A stretch of 64,000 nucleotides of DNA, taken from positions 129,739,358 to 129,803,357 of the forward strand of contig CM065816.1 of NCBI GenBank assembly GCA_033398695.1, in the 5' to 3' direction. Source of the DNA: Orobanche coerulescens. Its lineage: Eukaryota; Streptophyta; Magnoliopsida; Lamiales; Orobanchaceae. A model generated the notes under the pieces. It worked only from the letters and a program-made list of their open reading frames with translations, did no database searches and was not told the DNA's origin. Position numbers and translations under genes: made by a program. This document shows positions 41,835 to 54,049 of the stretch, one piece after another (the stretch's first letter is position 1; every line of letters begins with the position of its first letter).

Positions 41835-43125
41835 TTAGGTTTGCGGAAACCTAGGTGTCAGGGTCGTTCAAGTCATGTTTTGTCGAGTAATGTGTTGTCT
41901 TGTCGATCGAGTCGTCAGTGACAAGTTGAGTTGTGCGTGGTCACAACGTGTCGGCTATGTTGTCGGACGAGATTAGTATCGTGGCGGCGTCACCTCCGTG
42001 CGACCTGTGGGTGTAAGTCTCCTCCTTTATGCGTAATACCTGTGTATCTCGATTTTATTTTAGTGAGTTAATTGCGGTGTATAATTTTATTTACACAGTA
42101 TTGTGTAATATAGTTGTGTTTCATACTTGTGGCACATAGAAAGAGAATAGAAATTGTCAAGATATAATAATATCTTTGAACCACAGGGAGGGGTGGTATG
42201 ATGTGAAGGTTGTAAACCTCGATGGGTTTCGAAAAGGTACCAACGGTAGAGTTTGTGAGAAACTCCGATGAATGATTTTCTTTGTGTGTTTAAACACGAT
42301 ACCACGAGATGCATTTGATTGAATTGGCGACCACAGTTGCCATTTGAGTATGTGGTTTTAAATTATTTGTTTTGGAATGTTGTAATTTTTGTCCGCTATG
42401 GGTAAGTTTGTGAATGTTTCCTGAAGGACTTTACAGTTTGAGAATTTTGTAGAAATCGATTTTTGGAAAATATTTTGGTGGTGCGGTCAAACCATGGTTT
42501 ATATAGATTTTTAAAATTTGTTAAATTTTGACAAATGGGCCGTGTATTTTCAAATGACATAATCAGACGGTATTTGAAAAATGTGTTTTAAAATACTTCG
42601 GACATTGTAAAATATTACCGTCATTTTGCTTATGAACTAAAGGATTTTGGAAAATTTCTGCTTTGCAAAACAACTTTGGCTTCCGTAATTTAGAACGTTA
42701 TGTGTTTATGTATTGAGGTTAAGTCGTGCAGTGAGTTGCTATATTATTATTCTCGTCAGAAAATCTGGGTTGTATGCCCAAGTGGCGGGATACGTTGTTA
42801 GGTATCGTTCCCCACTTCAATGACCGAGGTACTAAACAAAGTACTTTCAAAATTTCACCCCAGCAAAATCTTTCGAACTCGCGAATTTTTTTTTTATATA
42901 TTATCATTCGAACAAATACCTCGATAAACTTGTTTTTTTTTTTAAATATTACCGGTGTTGGACCACAATGGTATGCTTAATGTTTTAACCGTGTATGCTG
43001 AGGTATAGGTCGTTCATCTTTGTCAATGTGAACGTGTGAATATTGCATTGTGCTGCTGATTTTGGGCTTATGTCGATTATGTGAGGTTGTTTTATCTTGT
43101 TATTCTGATTGGATGTCCGTTCAGT
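41835..43125 (+). other. Leader of the gag-only gypsy
   Basis: AT-rich, no recognisable coding sequence. Words such as GTTTGCGGAAACCTAGG after the primer site recur in the element at 49373-58036. Confidence 0.55.
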
Positions 43126-44264
43126 ATGCTAAGGGGTCGAGGTCGAGGCCGTGGTCATGGTCGTGGTCGTGGTCGTAATCGGGAGCAGGAGAGGGCGACT
43201 CCCTCCTTGCCGAGTACCAATCGGCTCGGTCTGCATCGGGGATATTCGACTAGCGTTAATGTTGACGTTGGCGCCGCCACCATCCTTCGTCAGTGGTTGA
43301 TCGGTTAGTGCGGATGAATCAGCCGTGCGTCGGGATGAGAACCCAAATAGGGATAACGGAACTAGTAAGTGGTTACGAGATGTGATGAAGATGCGGCCGC
43401 CCGTTTTGTGGGTTCGTCGACTTGTTAGGTTGGGAAAAGCGGCTCTTCCGGTTGGACGAGAATATTTGATCTTTGTAGCTTGTCCGGATGATAGGAGGGT
43501 ACCCATTGCTCAGTACCTACTCGACAAAGAAGCTGCAGACCGGTGGCACGCTGTAGTGCCTGCAGATCGTACACCTACATGGGCTGAGTTTAAGACCGCC
43601 ATGGAGGCGAGTATTGCCGTTGCACTGTTCGTGAACGCAGAATCGTTGAATTTTCTCGGCTACGCCCCAGATGTGTCAATATCCTGTGCGATAATCGATT
43701 ATAATCGGCGGTTGGCTTATGTTCGTGATCAAGTGAGAAGTGAAGCGGACAAGGTCCGATACTTCAATATGCGCATGAAACCCCATATCCGTGAGAGTAT
43801 GGCTCCGCTCATGTGTACCACCCTGAAGGAATATCGGGACCGAGCTTTAGCCATTGAGATGGCCGTTTACGTGACGGAATCGGTTCGAGAGTAAGAGACG
43901 AGAAGACCTCGAGGAATTTTTCAAGAGGCCGGAGGAGTGAGATCCGTGAGCCCGTTGCTTCGCTTCTTCCTGCAGGAGCACTCCTCGTTCGGTTGACAGT
44001 CTAAGAACCTTACCCCGCAGGCGAGTAAGACGATCGGTGTGAAGACACGCTTTAGCTGCGATCGTGTAGGCCATGCGAGATGTATGTCGTTCGCCACCGG
44101 TTAAATGTATTAAGTGCTTCCAACAGGGGCACCAAGCGGGGCATTGTGAGTCCGTTGCCGGGATGTTCGGGAATCGGGTTTTCGTTCCTACTCGGGAGGG
44201 CCGGTGGTGTCCAAGTGATGTAGTTGTGTATCGTACTTTGTGCTGTAATTCGTGTAGAGATTGA
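43126..44264 (+). pseudogene. gag of the gag-only gypsy (frameshifted)
   Basis: ATG at 43126 opens MLRGRGRGRGHGRGRGRNRE, the Arg/Gly N terminus of Tekay-type Gag. A shift near 43308 leads to 43325-43894 with the capsid domain (QYLLDKEAADRWHAVVP, TWAEFKTAMEASI, EADKVRYFNMRMKPHIRESM, TLKEYRDRALAIEMAVY). Further shifts lead to the nucleocapsid: a degenerate first knuckle (RFSCDRVGHAR) and an intact second (CIKCFQQGHQAGHC, about 44106-44147). The frame closes at 44264 with no protease after it. At least three frame breaks are visible. Confidence 0.85.
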
Positions 44265-44782
44265 TATTTGTTGCGTGAACTTTTTGGTTTTGTTTCTATT
44301 CTATCATGATGTTTTATTTTAAGTTTCGGGACGAAACTTAATTTTAATAGGATAGAATGTAATACCGGTATTCTCGTTTTCCGTTATCTTGAATTGTTTG
44401 TGTTTTGACGTCAGACATTTTCTTGTTGATGAGAATCGGAATGATTTCTATCGTAATACTCTAATTGTTTCTATCGCATAGCCATTTTAGTCGGGTGCGA
44501 CTTGTTGTCGCGTACGTTTCTTTGATTAAATGTGTGCTTATGATGTGGTATGTGATGCGTCGTTAATTGATTGTTATTGTTGTGAATCATTGCCGGTGGC
44601 TTTGTTATGGTCGTCGTGGGGCGTGTTTCCACGCTGTATATTCTTTCGCATTGCTTGTAACGTTTCGCCAATGGGAGAAAGTTATGCGTTCTTGTGTATC
44701 TCGTTGAGATTTCCTGTTGGGATATTGCTTCTCCCTACTTATTATAAGTTTCGGGACGAAACTTCTTTTAAGGAGGGTAGAA
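44265..44782 (+). other. 3' untranslated part with duplicated hairpin and polypurine modules
   Basis: AAGTTTCGGGACGAAACTT occurs twice (about 44321-44339 and 44747-44765). The first is followed by AATAGGATAGAATGTAATACC, the second by the real polypurine tract AAGGAGGGTAGAA (44770-44782) and the LTR TGTAATATCC. The first looks like a fossil LTR start. Confidence 0.75.
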
Positions 44783-47780
44783 TGTAATATCCGCAATTTC
44801 GGATTTCCGGTAATTTTCATTTTTCGGCGGAGGTCCGTTTCGAAAACTCGCTTTTGACCGTTTCGTCATTCGGAGAATATTTAATTCTGCACTTTTTGTC
44901 ATCCGAGTTCGTTTGGTCCGCTTTGTTGAGTTCCGTGCTTTTTAGCGACTTTTCCGCGCTTGAGTTCGGTTCTTGCGAATCTCGTTCGAAACTGTCGTTT
45001 GGGGTTTTTCGTAAGTTCATTTAACGTTGTTATACGTGTTGTGAGCTTCGGTTTGATTATTCGTTGTCGTATGGTGATTTTCGGGCATTTGGGCCATTTT
45101 CGTAATTTCCCAAAGTTTGGGGTAATTACCTTCCGTTGTCGAATTTCGAGCCTTCAGGTGGTCGGAATCGTGTGTTCTACTAGCTCTTAGATTCGTCTTT
45201 GTGAGTACTTCGTAGCCGTATCTTCGGTTCGTATTCAGGTTCGGGTTTCGGTGTCGTTTTGTTGAGTTCAGGATTACTAAACGACTTTTCTAAGTATGAG
45301 TTCGGTTTTGTAAAAATCACCATAAATTCTTGGAAACTCCAAAAATTCTGAATCTTTGCAATATTATAAAGCATCAAGTTAGCTTTCCAATGGTTCAAAC
45401 GGTGAGTCAATCGGAGTCCGGACGAAGGAGTTATGGTCGAAATAGTTAAGACTGCACGATGTGCCTTTTTGGTGTTGGAGTGGGTATTACCGTGTGCGCG
45501 GCACACTTCAGTGTGCCGCGGCATTAAGCCGATGCTGGGCAGTTTTTGGCCGTGGGCGCGGCACACTTGTCTGTGCGCGGCACACGGTCTGAATCGGCTA
45601 TTTAATGGCACAGGTGAGTTATCCGCCATTTCTCATTTTTCCTTCGTTCCTTCGCGATTTCTTCAGCATAAATGGATGGATTTGAGTAAGAGAATCATAG
45701 AACAACACGTTTTGGAAGTTTGATTCATGGATTAACATCATCTTCCACCCGGATCGAAGGTAAGAACACCTAAACTCTTGGTTTTGGGAATTTTTGAGGT
45801 TTCTTGATGTTTTGGCCGATTTGATTCGTTTTAGTTTAGATTATTGTTAGAACATGGTTGTATACTAGAAATCATTCATTACCCCTGAAGTTTTGTGAAA
45901 CGAATTTGAGTATTACCTTGAATAATCGATTGAATTGGACTATGCCCTCAAGGTGTCCGATAAAATGCTTCAATGAGTAGAACTTGGGAAGTTCCATACG
46001 TTTTCGTAGAATTGTGATTGAATTGACATCGTTGTGACTTAGGAGCGAATTCTTGTGAAGAACTCGAGTCGGAACCCTTCCGTTCGTTGCCTTCTTTGGG
46101 GTTCGAGCTTCCCGGTCGAACCGTGTTCTTCGGAGCGTTCGGTAGCGGTTATTAAGGCAAGTATCTTACTATACGACTTGTATCTTGCGACTAGTAATTA
46201 CGTATGAGATGTATAATGACTTTGCTTGCCTTCGTAAATATGTTCCGTTTGAGTTGATTGTGTTTTCCGCAATTTGAAGGCTTTGTGATAATAGTGTTAT
46301 ATCAGTATACGTGTTAGGCGTTGTGCCATTTGTGCAGGAATGCGACGTACATATGGGATGGTTGTACACTTGGTTGTACAATGTATTGTGTACCGAATGT
46401 GTGTTATGTTGGTTAAATGTCGTTGATTGATGATAGTTGTTGCGAGTGTCGAGGTTGTGTTATTTGCGTGCAATGTACGATTTTGTGGTGATCAAGGTGA
46501 TTGATTAATTGTGCTCGTTGTTGTATGTAATGTGAATGTGAATATGTGTGTGACCGCTAAGTTCACTCGTGTTGGTTCGACGGGACCTACGAGGATTCGT
46601 GGCAGTGGACTACGGGATCAGAACTTAGTGAGTGCGAGGTCCAATCGTCTTTGATGCAGCGAGGCCTACGATAACGCATGGTAGTGGACCATGAGTTTCG
46701 GACACAGTGTGTCCAACCGGGTGAGCTCGACGGGGCTTACGGTGACACGTGGCAGTGGACTACGGTGTCAGGACTGTGTGTGTGATTGTTGTGATTGATA
46801 TAGTCCGTGCGGGTTGTTATGCCTACGGAGACACGTGACAGTGGATCACGGTGTCGGAATTGGTTATGTTTGGTTAATAGTCCGTGTGGGTTGTTGAACC
46901 TACGGAGACACGTGACAGTGGATCACGGTGTCGGAATTGATTATGTTTGTTTAATTGTGCGTGATGTAGTCCGTGCGGGTTGTTGAACCTACGGAGACAC
47001 GTGACAGTGGATCACGGTGTCATGAGCATGATACTTTTCAAATCAAAGTTTTTACAGGAAAAGTTTTAAGAAAGAATGTTGGGCCGAGCCCCACGAGATT
47101 TATGGAAATGTTTAGGTATTGTAAACTGTTGAATTATGAAACAAGTTTTGGGTTAAGGCCCTTAAGTTTTTCGAAAGGTTTTGTGAATAAGGACTTGAGG
47201 TCTTAAGGTTTTGAAATTCTAAAATTCCGAGATGATAATCTTATTTTGAATGCTTCGTAGCTTATCTTCTCTTGTGAAAACCTCCGGAATATTTGATACT
47301 TGATTATTATATTTGATCACGATTATTAATTGCTTGTTACATTTCGTATGATTTGATACTTGCACTAGTAAAGCAGTGGAGTTTACTAACCCCAGTGTCG
47401 GGGGTGGATGTCTGCTTTGCGTCCGGTACATGCAGTTCGAGGCGATCACGGGATTGGCACAATAGGATGACGAGTGCGATACTAATCATGAGTCGAGAGT
47501 TATTTTGATTTTGTTGTGTTGTCGAGTTGATTTGAGTCTTATTTGTATTGTATTTCGACCCCTGTGTGGGTAATGTTATTTAAGTCAGTTTTATCGATTG
47601 GGTTGTGTGACCTCATCGGTCTGTGTATTCACGTGTAAGTGACCATATCGGTCTGTATCATTTTATTGTTTGACCCTGGTCGGGCAAGCACTTGGTTGTT
47701 TATGGATGTTTAGCCTGGTAGATCCTTGTGGAAAGGGTCTACGGCGTGTAATATTCCCATACGGTTTTGGGGATGTTACA
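44783..47780 (+). repeat. 3' LTR of the gag-only gypsy (2,998 bp)
   Basis: Collinear with 38812-41819, differing by scattered substitutions and short indels; TATA-like box at 45599. Ends GGATGTTACA before TSD CTTTA. Confidence 0.95.
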
Positions 47781-47785
47781 CTTTA

Positions 47786-48485
47786 TAGGTACAAGTTGGT
47801 GATGTGCTATGAGTTACCGTTTCAATGTGCCACACTTCAGTTTCATATGTCGAAAATATGTCGCATTAAGTATTGATTCCCACTTTGGTTTCATTGTTTT
47901 TAGTTTCTAGCTTGAACAAAAATATAACGTCAGTTATGTATCTTTGGGTTTTTTAATATTCCCTCATTTTCAAATGTAATGCAATGTTTGACTTGCCATA
48001 CTGCATGATTATAAACATTCGTACATGATGAAAGTAAAGATCTTTAATAATAAAATAGTATCAAGATGTTAAGCCACAAAAGATTGTTAGTGCCATATAA
48101 CTTTCACATAAAAGGCCACTGAATTGGCCACCTTGGACAATACAGATTCCATGTCCACATATAGGAAACTAACCCATCAATTAAGTGTCTAAAAAAATAA
48201 TAATAACAATAAAATTAAGGCATGGTGAAGATAACCAATTTTTCCTACTAACTGGATCGATAAAAAGCATCACGGTATGTGCATATATATGTTTCATGGT
48301 AACACATCACAACTTAATAACAGAAAACCCATTTATAAAATACAAAACGACAAAACCAAAACAAACATCAAACATTTTTAAATTTTTATACAACAAAATA
48401 AAAACATTTCATACAACATACTAAAGTACTAAACAAAAAATAAGCATACACTAGCCAATATGCAGAATTAATACACAATTAACAA
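47786..48485. other. AT-rich flank, no gene recognised
   Basis: Continuation of the DNA at 37016-38806 on the far side of the gag-only gypsy. A 28-codon frame right after the insertion (47787-47873) is open but has no recognisable product. Confidence 0.45.
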
Positions 48486-48520
48486 TTAGATTAAAAGCCC
48501 GTGCGTAGCACGGGTTATGC
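48486..48520 (-). mobile_element. Candidate Helitron 3' terminus
   Basis: On the minus strand a GC-rich hairpin (ACCCGTGCTACGCACGGGC) is followed by TTTTAAT and CTAA, then T. A terminal hairpin about 10 nt before CTRR with insertion before T is the Helitron 3' rule. The body would lie to the right (AT-rich, to about 49000). I could not identify the 5' TC end. Confidence 0.45.
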
Positions 48521-49372
48521 ATGTCTCGTATAGAAAAAGATTGTTAAGAAGATAGAGAGATATTATTAATTGCACAGAATATTATATTAATTACATCGAA
48601 TTCTATGTTATTTGTAATTCTAATTATTAAAAATAAAAACTGTTAATTTTCTTTAAAATTTCAATATACTGAAACTACAAAGTACTATATATTAAAAGAA
48701 TGTCTTTTATCTACATGACATGTCCACTACTTATCTAATTTTTTATAATTTTACAAAGCATTATAATTAACAACATATTTATATTTAATAAATTTAAATA
48801 AAAATGTCAATGCATTAGATTTGGTTTGTGCTATATTTGATTAGGTTCTCAGCACCCAACTATTTAACAAGGTTATTTATTAAAAATTTAATAAAGATAT
48901 GATATAAAAATTTAATATATAAAAAAACAAATATTATTATAAAAAATTTATGTTTTATATGGTGGATTCTACACTAATAACAGAATTAGGAATAGTTACA
49001 TAGAATTTACTGCAACTAATGTATGTAATTTGTTGGGTATTGATCCAATACTTAAATAGAATAAGGATCAATAATACAATGCGGATTAACGAATATAACT
49101 ACTATAGAAATATATTTTGCGGGTAATGGTTAAAAGATTACAGGCCAACTATACCAATAAGATAATAAATGATAGGAAAAGTAACCGGACAAAGAACAGA
49201 TTGAATTATCCCAGTCAGATTCAAACAACACTTAGGCCAAACGGGTTCAGTCCAGAACCAATCTGGAACAACACAGAGCAACACAGTAAGTTTGATAATT
49301 ACCAGAATCACTATGTAACAGATAAATCAGATTCCACACAGTAATTATGCAGTGCAGTGTGTGTATATAACA
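48521..49372. other. AT-rich sequence, no gene recognised
   Basis: Possibly a non-autonomous Helitron body in its left part, then low-complexity AT-rich DNA. Short frames such as 49117-49344 have no similarity I recognise. Confidence 0.4.
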
Positions 49373-49455
49373 AACCAGATTACCAAGGCAAGTACCTTGA
49401 TATACGAATTGAAACTACGTCAAATCATTGTTGTCGAAGTGTATGAATTTATACG

Positions 49456-49459
<4 letters not shown>

Positions 49460-49516
<57 letters not shown>

Positions 49517-49517
49517 A
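49460..49517. repeat. (TA)n-(GT)n microsatellite
   Basis: About 18 TA units followed by about 11 GT units. The homologous tract of the 3' LTR is where the foldback element inserted. Confidence 0.9.
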
Positions 49518-50401
49518 TATATATAGATTTATATATGTTTATATGTTAAATATATGTATGTATATACGTATATTGATATATATGCCTTTGTCGGTGAATG
49601 CCGAGTGATGAATGCTAACACTAGTTGACGTACTCAACTTGGATTGATGGATGAACTATACTTATAGATATAATATAGTAAGGTTATATATATATTCGGT
49701 TGAGTCGCAATATAGGGATATATGTGCGGCGTTGGTTGGTTATGCGTGAAGGCTTATTGTGATTGTGTTTTGATTGATAACGTGTGTGATATTGTTTAGC
49801 TGTGTGGTTATGGACTAATGGATAATTTGTGTGACTTGGTGTACTGAGTTGATAATTGTTGTAACGTTTGTCTGTGTGCTTGATGTTTGAAACAATGTGG
49901 ATACTTGTTGTGAGAAATGTCGTATCCAGGAACCTCTGAGGGCGGGGCGTGTACTCCGGCCTGGTCTACGCGGCAATGTGAGGCTCCATATGGTTGGTGA
50001 ACACCGGTGTTACCTAATGCGCGTCCAAGGGGCGGCTCTTGCGGGAGTGATCGCCGGCGCGGTGACATGTTCAAGGGGCGGCCAACATAGTGGAGTGAAC
50101 GCCGGTACATAGGTGTGAAAGGGAGGTGCTTGGCAGGCTTATTGATTACGGATATTCGAGTGACAGCTAAGACCCCGATACCGAATGATGTTCGTAATTC
50201 AAAATTCTTTCAACTCGCTTTAAAATGTCGGTCTGGATATAGACCGCGATTCGTGTTTCTAAAAGTTTGTTTCAACTTGTTTTAAATGTTGGTATCAGGG
50301 TTAATTAACTAAGGATATTTGACGAGATCTCCGAGGGTTAATGAATCAGGGTTCTTGAGCAGGATTTGTCGAATGAGAGGTTGTGTCCTTGATTGTATTG
50401 T

Positions 50402-50550
50402 GATGATATTATTTGGATTGGGTCGAGAACCCCGTGAGATGTTGTAATGACTCGCTTGTGACAATGTTTCATAAATTGGGTCGAGGACCCCGAATAACGT
50501 TGTAATGGTTTTCTTGCAAATTGTTTTCCACATACTGGGTCGAGGACCCA
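50402..50550. repeat. Three about 59-bp repeats, each with a GGGTCGAGGACCC hairpin
   Basis: TTGGGTCGAGAACCCC (50418), TTGGGTCGAGGACCCC (50476) and CTGGGTCGAGGACCCA (50535), each preceded or followed by GTTGTAATG-like words. Located in the distal (U5-like) part of the LTR. Confidence 0.75.
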
Positions 50551-51343
50551 AGAGCTTTTGAAGTTATATTCTAAAAGTATTCCCATTCGATTTTTAAAAC
50601 CCCAAGACGGCCCGAGTCAATAATAACGTTTTCAAATTATCTTATCAAATTTGCTTTTCCTTTTATAAAAGGGGTTTTTCAAGCTAGATCTTTTAACTCA
50701 TTGGGCTTGCTTAAAGTTTCATTGGTGTTATGATCCGTGAAGAGAATATGGCTATGTGATTACCTTTCACCTTGTGTAAATGGATGTTTTAATGTGCTAT
50801 TTGTGTGAATGTGTGGTTTGTGTTAAGGCTTCGTGGTTGTTGAGTTTGTGTTGATACTTTTCGTATATCTTGTACATTATGTACTTGCACTAGCAAAATT
50901 CCAGTTTGCCAACCCCCGAGTTTTCGAGGGGTGGGTGCCTGTTATGCGCTCAGGTTTTGGCAGCTCGGGAGCAGTCACAGGATTGGCTTGGAAGGAGATG
51001 GAGGACAATGATGCTAATCATACCAGAGTCAGAGTCTTTTCTTTTGTTTCATTTTGGTCGGTATTTCTCTGTCGGTTCGAGTATTTACCCTTGCATGGGT
51101 GTAGTTTTCATTTATTAAATTGAGTTGTCATTCTTTTCTGTGTTCAAGTTTATTATTGTCATTGAAATGTGAATGTCATTAGTTTCTGAATTGGTTAATG
51201 ACCTTATCGGTCTGCTTTGTAATTAATTTGACCCCGGTCGGTCAATCATTGAGTAGTCTTTTGGAGTGTAGCCTGGTAGATCCTTGTGATAAGGGTCTAC
51301 GGCATGTAACATTCCCGGTCGGATTCTGGGGGTGTTACATATA

Positions 51344-51357
51344 TGGTATCAGAGCTT
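51344..51357 (+). other. Primer binding site, tRNA-iMet
   Basis: TGGTATCAGAGCTT four bases after the LTR; perfect match to the 12-nt plant tRNA-iMet complement. Confidence 0.92.
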
Positions 51358-52469
51358 AGGTTTGCGAAAAACCTAGGCCGTTGGGTCAAGTCCATATCCG
51401 GTGTAAGTCGCGCGCATCAGAGTTGTGATTAGTATCGTGGTTCCGACACCATCTTCAGGCAATCCGTAATGGTAAGTGTCCCGATCGTAAGTCCCCTTAT
51501 ATACGTATTTGATTATATCGTGCTAATGTGTTTAATGTGAACAAGGGTTGGAACTTGTTGGTGATATTATTGTTTTAGGATATAACATGCGTATACGGTC
51601 CGAGTGAAAATGGTTATGTAGTATGTTTTGGAAGTCAAGCATATTTATCGGTTTCTACATTCCATTAGAATAAATTTTTGAGTGTTAATTTTATCCGCCG
51701 CTTGAATATTCTGAAATGGCTTTTGGTATCTTGCAAACTGAGTTTTATTTCGTAAAACCGATTCCATAAACCGAGTTTTGGCATTTTGGCCTGAAATGTT
51801 TTGACGATATTCTTATGACGGTATTAGATATTTTATAAATGACTTTTGTTCGTTTGAAAATATTATCGTCATCGGCCTTGTTGGCGTTTTGAACGTTTTA
51901 AAAAAAATAGTTTTTAGCCCGGTGGGTTCCGGCGCGGGGCCCACGACGTTGTAATATCACGAACATTTTAAAGTGGTGCTTTAAAATTTTCTAATATTGT
52001 GAAAACCCATGATTTAATGTCGTCATGTCAAATGATCACGTATCTCGGTGAAAAATCCTTTCGACTAAGCATTTTGGTAGAAGAGGAAAGATTTTCAAAT
52101 TGTGGTATTTGGAACTCAACACTTTTGAAATATTTCAAATTAGTTACGATTTATAAAAGAATTTCTTTTATACATTATTCGAAAAGAATTTTTAAAGTCG
52201 ATGTATAAACTTCCTCTTCCAAAATAAAGGACAGAATCTACAGGTTTTGGGCGTAACGTGACTCGCCCTCTTTTTCAAAACTTTATTTTCATTAAGTGCA
52301 TACATATAATGATCGTCCTCGTCGAAGGACTCGAAATTGACTTCAGAAAACTTTGTGCTTTACGATATTACAGTTATTCTAAGGATGCTAACTAAACCTC
52401 GTGTTGATAATTGTCGTATACTGTACGACTGATAAATCAATATTGTTGAACGGTATTATCTGCATTAGT
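51358..52469 (+). other. Leader region of the truncated gag-only gypsy
   Basis: No recognisable protein. The capsid part of gag, expected here or just downstream, is absent or unrecognisable. Confidence 0.5.
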
Positions 52470-52985
52470 ATGCCGAGCCTCGGCGGACGTAGACGTGATG
52501 ATGGAAATGGAAGCGGCGAGGTAGTTCGTACGACCACGATTCATGCTACGGTGAAGGAGTATCAAGATCAAACGATATCCTATGAAATCTCCTCAGTGGT
52601 CGAGCCCACGAGCGAAGCGAAGAGACTGAGGACATCTGGGAAATTTTTGGGCGGTGAAGAGTCTAAGGCTCCCAAACCCCCACGTCGTTCGAGCGCGTCG
52701 TCTTGGCGGTCGGGAGTGAGCGCTGGGAATCCCAAGCCAGCATCAGTGACTCTTGGTAAGAAGGGAGGGTGCTTCAACTACAACCGTCGGGGACATGTTC
52801 GTGCAAATTGTTCCTTTCCACTCTTGACTTGTTACCGGTGCGGGTGTGAAGGTCATCGGGAGAAACATTGTGAGATAATTTCCGAATTGGCAAAGAATAC
52901 TACCCTGCTGGCGAACAGGGCAAGTGACCGGAGAATGTCCCGAAACCCTATGTCTCCTTCTGAAGAGCCTAACATGGGAGGATGA
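52470..52985 (+). pseudogene. Gag C-terminal (nucleocapsid) remnant
   Basis: An open frame from 52401; family-like sequence begins around MPSLGGRRRDDG (52470). The protein has VKEYQDQTISYE, a Ser/Arg/Pro linker, then two zinc knuckles: the first degenerate with Tyr for the second Cys (CFNYNRRGHVRANC), the second intact (CYRCGCEGHREKHC). Chromovirus Gag has exactly this pair. The preceding capsid domain is missing and no protease follows, so it cannot act alone. Confidence 0.75.
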
Positions 52986-53690
52986 ATATTTTGTAATATG
53001 TCCAAATCGTTGCTGTTTCCAACAATCGTCACTTTGATCGTTTTTCATTTCATTGCTTTACGTTTCCAACTCTTGTTGCTCTAAGTTTTGGGATCAAAAT
53101 GTCTTTTTAGTATAGGGGAGTGTATTACCCGTACTTTTCTTAGTATTTCCGGTATTTTGTGACTTTTCATTGTTGGTAACTCAATTGTGATCCTCTCGAC
53201 GATTTTAAACTACCTTGTTCTACTTAGCCTACCGTCCTCCGAACGAATTTCGGAGCTGTTTTGATAAATCCCGTGGATTATTGTGGCTTTTCCACATCCG
53301 AATTTGCTTCTTGCAAATTTTGTTTGAAACTATTGTTCCCACATGTACAATTAACTTTTCCAAATGTGTTATGAACTTGGATGCGGTTGGTCGAGCTCGA
53401 AACATGGTTTCAGGACGTCTGAGCCATTTGGTGATTTTCCTTAACTCTTGGAGCTTTTATCTCCAAACTCATACTCTTCCACCTCGACTTCTCATGTTCA
53501 CATATATTTTATCGCCTCGACTCATGTACCAGATGCTTGCTTAGTCAGTTCATTGTATTTCAAGGATTCTCGCGTTCGCGCATTGTTCGTGATGTTTTAA
53601 GGCTGAGCAAGTAGTTATTTTTTTTTCTTGATTTTTTCGTCGCTCTCTATTTTAAGTTTCGGGATGAAACTTATTTTAAGGGGTGGAGAA
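52986..53690 (+). other. 3' untranslated part with polypurine tract and fossil LTR-start copies
   Basis: An earlier LTR-start-like word stands near 53122 (GTGTATTACCCGTAC) after AGTTTTGGGATCAAAATG. The functional module is AAGTTTCGGGATGAAACTT (about 53654-53672) and AAGGGGTGGAGAA (53678-53690) before the LTR. Confidence 0.7.
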
Positions 53691-54049
53691 TGTAATACCC
53701 GGGATTTTCGTTCCAGTTATTTTGGATTTTTTCGGATATTTCTCGGTTGCCGAGTATCGGTATTATTTTTCTCGATGATTAATTTTTGTGTTTATTGTAA
53801 TACCCGAGACTTTTATTCCGGTTGCCTTGAACTATTTGTCGGTTGGTGTTGGTGATTTCGTGTCGTTATAATTATGTGGGATTCTGTTATGAACGGTATG
53901 TTGTGTTTCGTAATTTGCTCGGTATTATTTTGAATCTTAACTGGTGCGTTAGTGTGACTGAAACGTTGTCGAAAGCCTAACCGGACTGGCGGAATTGGCC
54001 ACGGCCAAGTCACGGCCGCACGTTTTGGGCCAGAGACCCGCCTGGCCGA

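Larger units (their letters stand above)
38812..47780 (+). mobile_element. Gag-only gypsy retrotransposon with 3.0-kb LTRs (8.97 kb)
   Basis: TSD CTTTA at 38807-38811 and 47781-47785; LTRs 38812-41819 and 44783-47780; primer site, gag, hairpin, polypurine tract. The interior is just under 3 kb with no protease, RT, RNase H or integrase. LTRs are highly similar with small indels, so insertion is fairly recent. Gag resembles that of Tekay-type chromoviruses. LTRs make up two thirds of the element. A non-autonomous element mobilised in trans is the best reading. Confidence 0.92.
49373..51339 (+). repeat. 5' LTR remnant (distal part only)
   Basis: Begins abruptly at GATTACCAAGGCAAGTACC, matching the interior of the 3' LTR at 54960, and ends GGGGGTGTTACA before the primer site. 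The first 1.3 kb, including TATA box and palindromes, is missing. It holds a TA/GT microsatellite (49460-49517) and three GGGTCGAGGACCC hairpin units (50418-50550). Confidence 0.82.

Noticed and set aside
43129..43506. 125-codon minus-strand frame over the gag-only gypsy gag
   Set aside because: Antisense shadow of the Arg/Gly-rich Gag N terminus; no domain.
49352..49549. Small frame ending in repeated YIYI and CVCV codons
   Set aside because: TA and GT microsatellite translated; not a gene.
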